DNA from: Halanaerobium sp. | GTDB taxonomy: Bacteria > Bacillota > Halanaerobiia > Halanaerobiales > Halanaerobiaceae | Direction: 5' to 3' | DNA: 6,417 nucleotides | Assembly: GCA_003070825.1 (NCBI GenBank) | Contig: QBLP01000151.1 | Location: 1 to 6,417 of the forward strand | Part shown: positions 1 through 6,398 of the stretch, one piece after another | Position numbering within the stretch: position 1 is the stretch's first letter | Layout: every line of letters starts with the position of its first letter | Program-made: the position numbers and the translations under genes | The notes under the pieces: model-generated | Database searches by the model: none | Seen by the model: only the letters and a program-made list of their open reading frames with translations | What the model was told of the DNA's origin: nothing

Positions 1-19
1 AGATGTGTATAAGAGACAG
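1..19 (+). other. Nextera/Tn5 mosaic-end adapter (artificial)
   Basis: These 19 bases (AGATGTGTATAAGAGACAG) are the Tn5 transposase mosaic end used in Nextera tagmentation libraries. The exact reverse complement closes the window. This is untrimmed library sequence, not genome. Genomic sequence starts at base 20, so the truncation of fliP is an artefact of fragmentation. Confidence 0.98.
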
Positions 20-162
20 TGATTGTAGCCAGTATTTTAATGTCGATGGGTATGATGATGTTACCACCGGTTATTATCTCATTACCGTTTAAAATTTTAC
101 TATTTGTTCTGGCAGATGGCTGGCATCTTTTAATTGGTTCTTTAATCGAAACTTTTTTCTAA
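20..162 (+). CDS. fliP: Flagellar export gate protein FliP, C-terminal fragment (5' truncated)
   Basis: The last 46 complete codons (first complete codon at 22) and the TAA stop of FliP are present. The fragment reads IVASILMSMGMMMLPP, then VIISLPFKILLFVLADGW and an ending HLLIGSLIETFF. This is the highly conserved end of FliP: the last periplasmic/membrane hairpin with the Met-rich MSMGMMMLPP stretch, then the final helix with a DGW motif. In the family, five FliP subunits with FliQ and FliR build the helical export gate inside the MS ring through which flagellar proteins leave the cell. The upstream part, including the signal peptide and most of the membrane segments, lies outside the fragment because the adapter cuts the gene. 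It is the first visible gene of a collinear flagellar operon, 58 nt ahead of fliQ. Identification is firm because the motif order is diagnostic and fliQ follows. Confidence 0.95.
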
Positions 163-164
163 TT

Positions 165-188
165 AATTAAAAAAACTTATTTTTAATT
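165..188. repeat. AT-only inverted repeat between fliP and fliQ
   Basis: AATTAAAAA at 165-173 is the perfect reverse complement of TTTTTAATT at 180-188, separated by a 6-nt loop (AACTTA). The 9-bp stem has no G-C pairs, so any RNA hairpin would be weak. It has a T tract but lacks the GC-rich stem of an intrinsic terminator, and the flagellar genes continue directly behind it. It could be a weak processing or pausing site, or simply chance in AT-rich spacer DNA. Confidence 0.3.
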
Positions 189-206
189 GCTAATTTTAAA
201 TAATTT

Positions 207-211
207 GGGAG
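207..211 (+). promoter_or_regulatory. Ribosome binding site setting the fliQ start
   Basis: GGGAG lies 9 nt before the ATG at 221, a normal spacing. The in-frame TTG at 212 would touch the Shine-Dalgarno with no spacer, so the three extra N-terminal residues of the longer open frame are unlikely to be translated. Confidence 0.75.
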
Positions 212-220
212 TTGAAGCAT

Positions 221-490
221 ATGGGAGAAGCGGTAGTTCTTGATATTGGAAGACAGGCCTTATATACTGTTATTATTGTTGTTTTGCCAGTTCTGGGAGC
301 GGGTTTGATTACCGGTCTTTTAGTTGCTATTTTTCAGGCTACAACTCAGATTCAGGAACAGACACTGGCCTTTGTCCCCAAAATATTTGCTGTACTGGCT
401 TCGATAGCTTTTTTTGGTCCCTGGATAATGACAACTGTTGTAGAGTTTGTGCAGGAACTTCTGCAGAATATTCCTACCTATATTAGTTAG
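221..490 (+). CDS. fliQ: Flagellar export gate protein FliQ
   Basis: Starting from the ATG at 221, the protein has 89 residues, the usual FliQ length. It begins MGEAVVLDIGRQAL. It has two long hydrophobic helices, at about residues 13-36 and 50-75. Between them is the strongly conserved loop AIFQATTQIQEQTLAFVPKI (residues 37-56), the FliQ family signature. In the family, four FliQ subunits pack around the FliP5-FliR core of the type III export gate in the basal-body membrane. The open frame extends upstream to a TTG at 212, but that start would abut the GGGAG ribosome site, so ATG 221 is preferred. It lies 58 nt after fliP and 13 nt before fliR, consistent with co-transcription. Nothing about the sequence is unusual. 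Confidence 0.96.
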   Translation: MGEAVVLDIGRQALYTVIIVVLPVLGAGLITGLLVAIFQATTQIQEQTLAFVPKIFAVLASIAFFGPWIMTTVVEFVQELLQNIPTYIS

Positions 491-493
491 GGG
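489..493 (+). promoter_or_regulatory. Ribosome binding site supporting the GTG start of fliR
   Basis: AGGGG overlaps the TAG stop of fliQ and sits 10 nt before the GTG at 504. The next in-frame ATG (519) would be 25 nt away, too far, so the GTG start is favoured. Confidence 0.65.
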
Positions 494-503
494 CTGATTA
501 TAA

Positions 504-1289
504 GTGATAGATGGATTAATGATTAACGAACATATTTACCTATTCTTTCTAATTTTGAGCCGCTATCTGGGAATGATGCTTTTAACCCCCATATTTAGCA
601 GTCGAGTAATATTATATCAGATTAAAATTTTAGTAGCGGTGAGTCTGGCTGTTCTTACATTTCCACTTGTAGTAGGGAATTATCCTGCAGTTTATCCGGA
701 CAGTAATTTGCTGGTGATTATTGAAATTATCAGTGAAGCAAGTATTGGCCTTTTTATGGGCCTGGCTGTTTTTCTAGTTTTTTCTGCAGTCCAGTTAGGT
801 GGTCAAATTGTTGATATGCGGATGGGTTTCAGAATTGCCAATGTTGTTGATCCGTTTAGTGGAGTAGATTCACCGGTGATTGGACAGCTGAAAAATATTT
901 TTGTAACTTTAATTTTTCTGGCTTTAAATGGTCATTTGCTTTTAATCAAACATCTATATCAGTCATTTGAGATTATTCCTCCTGGGCGAGTTAATTTTTC
1001 TTCAGAACTCTGGCAGTATTTTTTTAGAAGAAGTGCTGATATGTTTCTACTTGCAGTTAAGATTGCTCTGCCGATAGCTGGAGCTATCTTTTTTATTGAC
1101 ATTATACTTGCTTTTCTGGCAAGATCAGTACCACAGATGAATCTATTTATAATTGGACTACCAATTAAAATTATGGCTGGTTTGATTTTGATATTTGTTT
1201 TAATGCCGGTTTTAAACCACTATTATGCAGAAATATTAATGGATGTCATTAATGAAATTCCGGCTCTCTTTAAATTGATTGCACCCTAG
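504..1289 (+). CDS. fliR: Flagellar export gate protein FliR
   Basis: FliR is the single-copy subunit that completes the FliP5-FliQ4-FliR1 export gate. The protein has 261 residues, a typical length. About six hydrophobic stretches are visible (roughly residues 12-30, 41-57, 68-95, 130-147, 178-205 and 213-236), which fits a polytopic inner-membrane protein. Family motifs include GGQIVDMRMGFRIANVVDP (residues 99-117) after the third helix and ARSVPQMNLFIIGLPIKIMA (206-225) near the C-terminus. The GTG start is chosen because AGGGG lies 10 nt upstream; an in-frame ATG at 519 has no suitable ribosome site. It follows fliQ by 13 nt. In some Clostridia fliR and flhB are fused, but here fliR ends in TAG and flhB has its own ribosome site after a 79-nt spacer, so they are separate genes. 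Confidence 0.95.
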   Translation: MIDGLMINEHIYLFFLILSRYLGMMLLTPIFSSRVILYQIKILVAVSLAVLTFPLVVGNYPAVYPDSNLLVIIEIISEASIGLFMGLAVFLVFSAVQLGGQIVDMRMGFRIANVVDPFSGVDSPVIGQLKNIFVTLIFLALNGHLLLIKHLYQSFEIIPPGRVNFSSELWQYFFRRSADMFLLAVKIALPIAGAIFFIDIILAFLARSVPQMNLFIIGLPIKIMAGLILIFVLMPVLNHYYAEILMDVINEIPALFKLIAP

Positions 1290-1303
1290 TTTTACTGTGA
1301 TTT

Positions 1304-1310
1304 GAAGGAG
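1304..1310 (+). promoter_or_regulatory. Orphan Shine-Dalgarno-like site in the fliR-flhB spacer
   Basis: GAAGGAG here is as strong as the real flhB ribosome site (AAGGAGA, 1355-1361), but no ATG, GTG or TTG follows at a workable distance. The only reading frame nearby would start with ATT at 1314, 3 nt from the site. It runs 13 codons to a TGA at 1353-1355 that overlaps the flhB ribosome site. This may be a remnant of a small gene, a standby ribosome site or chance. Confidence 0.35.
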
Positions 1311-1368
1311 TATATTAGATTAATAATATTTTTAGCTTATTATAAATTGAACTGAAGGAGATAAAATT

Positions 1369-2427
1369 ATGGCGGATAATGGAACTGGTGAAAAAACAGA
1401 AGAAGCCACGCCCAAACGGAAAAGAGAGGCCAGAGAAGAAGGTAATGTGGCCAAGGGAAAAGAAATAAGTCAGGCTTTTACGCTGCTGGCAAGTTTTATG
1501 TTTCTTTATTTTTTAATGCAGCAGATATTTTTTGGTGTACTTAATCAACTTCAGTATTATTTTAAAAACTTAATTGTCAGACCGTTTACAATTAATATGG
1601 CTTTTAATATTTTATATGATGCTTTTTTTTCAGTGGTAGAAACTATTTATCCAATTATGATAGTTACTGCTGCAGCAGGAATTTTGGTCAATTTTCTACA
1701 AATTGGAGCTCTCTTTACAACCAAACCTCTGGTGCCTGATCTTAAAAAAATAGATCCGATTAAAGGTGCAAAAAACATTTTTTCACTCAAGGGGTTTGTT
1801 GAATTATTAAAATCATTATTTAAGCTGGCTGTGATTGCAGTTATTGCTTATCGTTTTTTAATGAATAATCTTAATATATTTGAAAATAGTATTCACCAGG
1901 GACTGGATCAGTCACTGGTTGCTATTGCTGGTTTGATTACCAGGATGGCTTTTGCAATTATTGCTGCTTTAGTAATTTTGGGAGTACTAGATTTACTTTA
2001 TCAAAGATGGCAGCACAATAAGGATCTTAAGATGTCTAAATATGAAGTAAAACAGGAACGAAAAGAGATGGAAGGGGATCCCATGATTCAGCAGCAGCGG
2101 AAGCAGAGACAGCGAGAGATGAGTATGAATCGTATGATGTCTTCTGTCAAAGATGCTGATGTAGTAATCACTAATCCTACTCATATTGCTGTAGCACTGG
2201 AATATGATCTGGAGGATATGGAAGCTCCTGTGGTTGTGGCTAAAGGTGAAGATTTTATTGCTCAGAAAATAAAAGAAAGAGCAAGAGATGCAGAGGTCGA
2301 AATAGTTGAAAACAAACCACTGGCTCGTTCCTTAAATAAAATGACGGAGATTGGTGATCAGGTTCCGGTTGAGCTTTATCAGGCAGTGGCTGAAATCCTG
2401 GCAAAAATATTTCAAAATAGAAATTAA
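1369..2427 (+). CDS. flhB: Flagellar export switch protein FlhB
   Basis: FlhB wraps the export gate and switches secretion from rod/hook to filament proteins after its cytoplasmic domain cleaves itself. The 352-residue protein has the expected layout. A charged N-terminus contains EKTEEATPKRKREAREEG (residues 8-25). Four hydrophobic segments lie at about 36-56, 90-112, 145-165 and 185-210. A basic, Gln/Glu-rich linker helix spans about 226-258, and a soluble C-terminal domain follows. The autocleavage motif NPTH is intact at residues 269-272 (2173-2184), followed by IAVALEYD; cleavage is expected between Asn269 and Pro270, the numbering known from Salmonella. The conserved KPLAR lies at 316-320. 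The ATG start has AAGGAGA 7 nt upstream. The gene lies 79 nt after fliR and 113 nt before flhA. There is no sign of damage. Confidence 0.97.
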   Translation: MADNGTGEKTEEATPKRKREAREEGNVAKGKEISQAFTLLASFMFLYFLMQQIFFGVLNQLQYYFKNLIVRPFTINMAFNILYDAFFSVVETIYPIMIVTAAAGILVNFLQIGALFTTKPLVPDLKKIDPIKGAKNIFSLKGFVELLKSLFKLAVIAVIAYRFLMNNLNIFENSIHQGLDQSLVAIAGLITRMAFAIIAALVILGVLDLLYQRWQHNKDLKMSKYEVKQERKEMEGDPMIQQQRKQRQREMSMNRMMSSVKDADVVITNPTHIAVALEYDLEDMEAPVVVAKGEDFIAQKIKERARDAEVEIVENKPLARSLNKMTEIGDQVPVELYQAVAEILAKIFQNRN

Positions 2428-2477
2428 AGAGATTAATTTATTAATTGCTATATTTTGTTTTAATTTAGTCTGATAGT

Positions 2478-2486
2478 TGATATAAT
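2478..2486 (+). promoter_or_regulatory. Possible internal promoter (extended -10) upstream of flhA
   Basis: TGATATAAT in the 113-nt flhB-flhA spacer is a perfect extended -10 (TGn followed by TATAAT at 2481-2486). The best -35 candidate, TTGTTT at 2455-2460, has a long 20-nt spacer, so the promoter would lean on the extended -10. It does not match the flagellar sigma-D/FliA pattern. Transcription would begin near 2493, about 50 nt before flhA. AT-rich spacers produce such matches by chance, so this is tentative. Confidence 0.4.
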
Positions 2487-2523
2487 AAGAACAACTTGTT
2501 TTAAATTTTTTACTTATACTGGT

Positions 2524-2528
2524 GGAGG
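2524..2528 (+). promoter_or_regulatory. Ribosome binding site for the GTG start of flhA
   Basis: GGAGG is a strong site, 12 nt before the GTG at 2541. The spacing is slightly long, but the next in-frame ATG (2580) has only AT-rich sequence in front of it, so GTG is the better start. Confidence 0.65.
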
Positions 2529-2540
2529 TTAATTTTATTA

Positions 2541-4610
2541 GTGGATAATACTGCAGCTTTTACAAATATAACAAAAAATATGGATATAATTTTTGCTTTA
2601 ATGGTAGTTGGAATAATTGTAATGTTTATTATTCCCTTACCAACTATGCTTTTGGATATGCTGCTGGCTGCCAATATAACCTTTTCAATGGTTGTTATTC
2701 TGGTGAGTATTTATACCACAGAGCCACTGGACCTTTCAGTTTTTCCCTCTCTTTTACTTTTTGCAACTCTTTTTAGACTGGGGCTTAATGTTTCTACGAC
2801 CAGATTAATTTTAGGTCAGGGTTATGCTGGAGAAATCATAATGAGTTTTGGTGATTTTGTGGTCGGGGGAAATTATGTTGTTGGTCTGATAATCTTTTTA
2901 ATTTTGGTAGTTATACAGTTTGTTGTAATTACTAAAGGTGCAGAGCGAGTTGCAGAAGTAGCAGCTCGATTTACTCTAGATGCAATGCCCGGTAAACAGA
3001 TGAGTATTGATGCTGATTTAAATGCAGGTATTATTGACGAAAGAGAAGCAAAAAGAGAAAGAGAAAAAATTAGACAGGAAGCAGATTTTTATGGAGCAAT
3101 GGATGGTGCCAGTAAATTTGTAAAAGGTGATGCTATTGCCGGTATTATTATAACTTTTATTAATATTATAGGTGGACTTGTTATTGGAATGTTACAGCAG
3201 GGAATGGGTTTTGGCGAAGCTTCTCAAACATATATTCTTTTAACTGTTGGTGATGGTCTGGTTTCTCAAATTTCTGCACTTCTAATTTCTACAGCTACCG
3301 GTATGGTGGTCACCAGAGCTGCCTCTGATAATAATATGGGTAATGAGATGACGGAACAGCTTTTAAAACAGCCTAAAGCTCTTTTTATAGCTGCGGGAGT
3401 TTTATTAGTACTTGGCTTTGTTCCCGGTTTACCTACAATTCCATTTTTAGTGCTGGCAGTATTTATTGCTACTATGGCGTATTTAATTATCAGGACCGCT
3501 CAGGTTGAAGCTCCGAGAGAAAAGAAAAAAGAAAAAGCGGAGTTAAGCCCGGAAGAAAAACAGGAGATGAAGGAACAAGAAATAAAACAGCTGATAAAAG
3601 TTGATAAACTTGAAATTGAAGTTGGATATAACCTAATTTCGCTTGTTCTTCCCGAACAGGGTGGAGACTTTTTAGATAGAGTTGCCAATATCAGAAAGCA
3701 GATTGCTATGGAGCTGGGTATTATTTTACCACCGGTAAGAATTGTGGACAACTTACAGCTGCAGCCAAACACATATAAGATTAAGCTGCAGGGAGTAGAA
3801 ATAAGCGAATACCAATTATTTGCTGATAAATATCTGGCTATGGATCCAGGTGATACTTTTGAAGATATAGAAGGAGTAGATACTGAAGAGCCCGCCTTCG
3901 GTACACCTGCTATCTGGATTGAGGCTGAACAGCGGGAAAGAGCTGAGATGGCAAATTACACAGTAGTAGATCCTGGTTCAGTCATGGCTACTCATTTAAC
4001 TGAAATTATTAAATCTCATGCTTATGAATTGCTGGGCAGAGAAGAAGTCAAAAAATTAATTGATAATGTAAAAGAGGATAATCAGGCTGTAGTGGATGAA
4101 CTTATGCCGGATCTTATGAATCTGGGAGAAATTCAGAAAATACTGCAGAATCTATTGTGGGAAAATATTCCAATAAAAAATCTGGTTTTAATTTTAGAAA
4201 CTCTGGCAGATCATGCTGCTCGAACTAAAGACCAGACTATTTTGACTGAATATGTACGTCAGGGATTATCCCGACAGATCAGTAATCAGTTTACTGATGA
4301 GAATAACAATTTAAATGTTTTTACTATTGATCCGCAGAAAGAGGAAAAACTGGCCAATTCTCTGGAGCAGTCTGATCAGGGTAATTATTTATCTTTACAG
4401 CCGGCTGAGGCACAAAATTTAATTAATAGTATAGTTCAGCAGGCTAAGCAGTTATTAGAACAGGGAAGAGAGCCCATTTTATTGACTTCACCAATGATTA
4501 GAAGGCCAATTAAAGAAATGGTACATCGAACTTTCTCTGATCTAACAGTACTCTCTTTTAATGAGTTGGAATCTGATGTTGAACTTCAGGTTCAGGGGGT
4601 TGTTAATTAA
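2541..4610 (+). CDS. flhA: Flagellar export ring protein FlhA
   Basis: FlhA forms the nonameric ring of the flagellar type III export machine. Its membrane part helps use the ion gradient, and its cytoplasmic part docks chaperone-substrate complexes. The 689-residue length is normal. The N-terminal half carries several membrane segments (about 15-33, 36-57, 66-80, 112-131, 199-218, 231-253, 279-296 and 299-317). The FHIPEP family signature loop is clear: ARFTLDAMPGKQMSIDADLN (142-161), followed by ADFYGAMDGASKFVKGDAIA (181-200) with conserved acidic residues. A charged Lys/Glu linker (322-350) leads to the soluble domain (about 355-675), which contains GIILPPVRIVDN (393-404) and AIWI (457-460). 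The GTG start is supported by GGAGG upstream; an in-frame ATG 13 codons on lacks a ribosome site. The stop TAA is followed at once by the flhF ATG, implying translational coupling. It looks fully functional. Confidence 0.97.
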   Translation: MDNTAAFTNITKNMDIIFALMVVGIIVMFIIPLPTMLLDMLLAANITFSMVVILVSIYTTEPLDLSVFPSLLLFATLFRLGLNVSTTRLILGQGYAGEIIMSFGDFVVGGNYVVGLIIFLILVVIQFVVITKGAERVAEVAARFTLDAMPGKQMSIDADLNAGIIDEREAKREREKIRQEADFYGAMDGASKFVKGDAIAGIIITFINIIGGLVIGMLQQGMGFGEASQTYILLTVGDGLVSQISALLISTATGMVVTRAASDNNMGNEMTEQLLKQPKALFIAAGVLLVLGFVPGLPTIPFLVLAVFIATMAYLIIRTAQVEAPREKKKEKAELSPEEKQEMKEQEIKQLIKVDKLEIEVGYNLISLVLPEQGGDFLDRVANIRKQIAMELGIILPPVRIVDNLQLQPNTYKIKLQGVEISEYQLFADKYLAMDPGDTFEDIEGVDTEEPAFGTPAIWIEAEQRERAEMANYTVVDPGSVMATHLTEIIKSHAYELLGREEVKKLIDNVKEDNQAVVDELMPDLMNLGEIQKILQNLLWENIPIKNLVLILETLADHAARTKDQTILTEYVRQGLSRQISNQFTDENNNLNVFTIDPQKEEKLANSLEQSDQGNYLSLQPAEAQNLINSIVQQAKQLLEQGREPILLTSPMIRRPIKEMVHRTFSDLTVLSFNELESDVELQVQGVVN

Positions 4611-5669
4611 ATGAAAGTAAAAAAATATACTGGCGAAACAATGCAGGATGTAATTTTTCAGGTTAAGGCTGATCTGGGACCTGAGGCTGTTATTGTAAAT
4701 AAAAGAAAATTGAAACAGGGTGGGTTTTTCGGATTTTTCGGAAAAGAGGTTTTTGAGGTAGTTGCTGCTTTGGATAGTAAAGAGTCTGATTCAGAGACTA
4801 CAGTAAAAGAAGATAATAATGATGATATTGTTGAAATTTCAAACTATGGAAGAAAAACGAGGAAAGTTGAGAGAACTAAGATCCAGAAAACTGCAAGTAA
4901 AGATCCTGAAAATAAAAATGCAATTAAAGAATTTATAGATGATTTAAAAACTGCTGCCGGATCTGAAGTAGATGTAACAGAAAAAAAATCAGAGCAGCCG
5001 AAACAAACTAAAACCAGCAATCAGACTGTAGAGCCGGAAAACTCTTTTAAAAAAGAATTAAAAAATCAGCAGAATTTAACAGCTGCTCAAAAACTGCAGA
5101 ATAAATTTGATCAAAAAAATACAACTATGGCAAAAATTGCTGCTCACTTTGCAGTAGATAAAAATAAAAATGTTGGTTTAATTACAGCTGATACCTATCG
5201 GATAGCTGCAGTAGAACAGCTGCAGACTTATAGTAAAATTATCGATATTCCATTTGCTGTCTGTTACAGCAGTTCTAAGCTGGAAGAAATGATTGCAGGA
5301 CAGTTTAGAAATTGTGATTTAGTTTTGATTGACACTCCGGGCAGCAGCTGGAAAGATCAGATTCAGTTAGGGCGACTAAAAGACTATGTTGATCACACTC
5401 TGGTAGATGAGGTCCATTTATTATTAAGTTTAAATACTAAAAGCAGTGATCTGCGCAGTATTATCTCTGAGTTTTCCAAACTTAAACCTGATAGAGCTCT
5501 GCTGACAAAACTGGACGAAACAAGTAGTTATGGAGATATAATAAATATTAAAGAGAATTATAACCTGTCGTTATCCTATTTAACTTGTGGTCAGGATGTT
5601 CCCGAAGATTTTGAAATAGCAGGAGCTGATCAGATATACAGTTATTTATTTGGTGATTTTTATGCGTAG
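4611..5669 (+). CDS. flhF: FlhF, SRP-type GTPase homologue with a lost P-loop
   Basis: FlhF is normally a GTP-dependent dimer that sets flagellar position and number. It has 352 residues and starts directly after the flhA stop, with AGGGGG (4594-4599) 11 nt upstream. Residues 1-55 are a good B domain (MKVKKYTGETMQDVI, then GGFFGFFGKEVFEV). Residues 56-145 form a hydrophilic Lys/Glu/Asn/Thr-rich linker. The G domain begins near 169 (NTTMAKIAAHFA) and keeps G2 ADTYRIAAVEQL (193-204), G4 TKLDETSSYG (299-308) and the G5 region YLTCGQDVPED (323-333). However, the G1 position reads QNKFDQKN (163-170) instead of GPTGVGKT, with only Lys169 retained. G3 is DTPGSS (241-246) instead of DTAGRS. The helical N domain of about 90-100 residues that should precede G1 is absent or very short. 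The frame is open throughout, so this is a coherent protein, probably unable to bind GTP normally. Identity as FlhF is firm; loss of GTPase activity is inference. Confidence 0.93.
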   Translation: MKVKKYTGETMQDVIFQVKADLGPEAVIVNKRKLKQGGFFGFFGKEVFEVVAALDSKESDSETTVKEDNNDDIVEISNYGRKTRKVERTKIQKTASKDPENKNAIKEFIDDLKTAAGSEVDVTEKKSEQPKQTKTSNQTVEPENSFKKELKNQQNLTAAQKLQNKFDQKNTTMAKIAAHFAVDKNKNVGLITADTYRIAAVEQLQTYSKIIDIPFAVCYSSSKLEEMIAGQFRNCDLVLIDTPGSSWKDQIQLGRLKDYVDHTLVDEVHLLLSLNTKSSDLRSIISEFSKLKPDRALLTKLDETSSYGDIINIKENYNLSLSYLTCGQDVPEDFEIAGADQIYSYLFGDFYA

Positions 5670-6398
5670 TCAGGCAGCAAAATTAAAAGAAATAATGCAG
5701 GAAAAAAAAGAAAAGGTTGAGGTAAAGGAATTTGAAACTTCATCCACCCGGACCATAGCGATTGCCAGTGGTAAAGGTGGTGTTGGCAAATCAACCTTTA
5801 CAGTTAATTTTGCCTATAATCTTAGCAAGCTGGACAAAGAAGTTCTAATTATTGACAGTGATATTGGGATGGCTAATCTCGATATTATGCTGGGAGTACA
5901 ACCTAACTATGATATGGGACACCTTTTGCGGGGAGAATGCAGTCTGGAAGATGCTGTGATAGAAGGTCCCGCTGGAATTAAACTATTAAGTGGTATTACC
6001 GGTGATGATAGTTTTATTGATATTCAAAATGATGCTATGCAAAAATTAATTGATCTGGGAGATCAGATTGAAAAAAATTATGATTATCTCTTAATTGATC
6101 TGGGGGCTGGGGCAGCAAAAAGTATTGTAAATACAATCCTGGCTGCTGAAGAGTTGATCCTTCTTTTAACTACAGAACCAACCTCTGTTATGGATAGTTA
6201 CAGTTTAATTAAAATTCTGGCCAATCACAAATATAATAAACCGATCAAAATGGTAATTAACCAGACTGAGGACGAAAAGGATGCTCAAAAAACTGCCAAA
6301 AGAATTATCAAGACAGTTAAAAATTATCTTGATTTAGATCTAACTTTAATTGGCAGTATAGCTCATGATCGAAAGATTAGTGCTGCACTGCGCAGACA
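5662..6398 (+). CDS. flhG: FlhG (YlxH) MinD-like ATPase, 3' truncated
   Basis: FlhG is a MinD/ParA-type ATPase that limits flagellar number and, in other bacteria, stimulates FlhF. About 245 residues are visible, and the gene is cut by the adapter at 6399, so the C-terminal membrane-targeting helix is not seen. The ATG overlaps the flhF stop by 8 nt, with a weak GGTGA 5 nt upstream, so translation is probably coupled. Residues 1-13 (MRSQAAKLKEIMQ) match the FlhF-activating N-terminal helix, whose usual motif is DQAxxLR; here it is SQAAKLK. The deviant Walker A is intact: SGKGGVGKST (36-45), with the signature Lys38 and Lys43. IIDSDIGMANLDIMLG (63-78) is the Walker A' strand, and LLIDLGAG (143-150) is Walker B, where the usual Thr of DTGAG is Leu. 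The frame runs on through the adapter as an artefact. FlhG is preferred over MinD or ParA because of its N-terminus and position after flhF. Confidence 0.94.

Noticed and set aside
165..188. Intrinsic terminator between fliP and fliQ
   Set aside because: The hairpin stem is entirely A-T and co-directional operon genes follow at once; no GC-rich terminator stem is present.
212..220. TTG start for fliQ giving three extra residues (MKH)
   Set aside because: The TTG directly touches the GGGAG ribosome site; ATG 221 has normal spacing and gives the typical 89-residue FliQ.
1070..1077. GCCGATAG, resembling the -10 of a flagellar sigma-D/FliA promoter
   Set aside because: It sits inside fliR coding LPIAG, and no TAAA -35 lies about 15 nt upstream.
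1993..2184. Open frame on the minus strand, 63 codons
   Set aside because: It lies wholly inside flhB opposite its conserved cytoplasmic domain, has low-complexity His/Ser/Leu/Phe composition and no family resemblance; it is a shadow of flhB codons.
3500..3772. Open frame on the minus strand, 90 codons
   Set aside because: It lies antisense to the flhA linker and soluble domain; its Ser/Phe/Cys-rich composition is what Lys/Glu-rich codons give on the other strand. No supporting ribosome site or homology.
4722..4741. Short tandem repeat GGxTTTTTC twice in flhF
   Set aside because: It encodes GFFGFFGK, a conserved part of the FlhF B domain, so the repeat is explained by protein sequence rather than a repeat element.
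20..6398. Undescribed defence, mobile or biosynthetic system
   Set aside because: Every open frame of size belongs to known flagellar export or placement families in the usual order; no foreign gene, repeat array or transposase was found.
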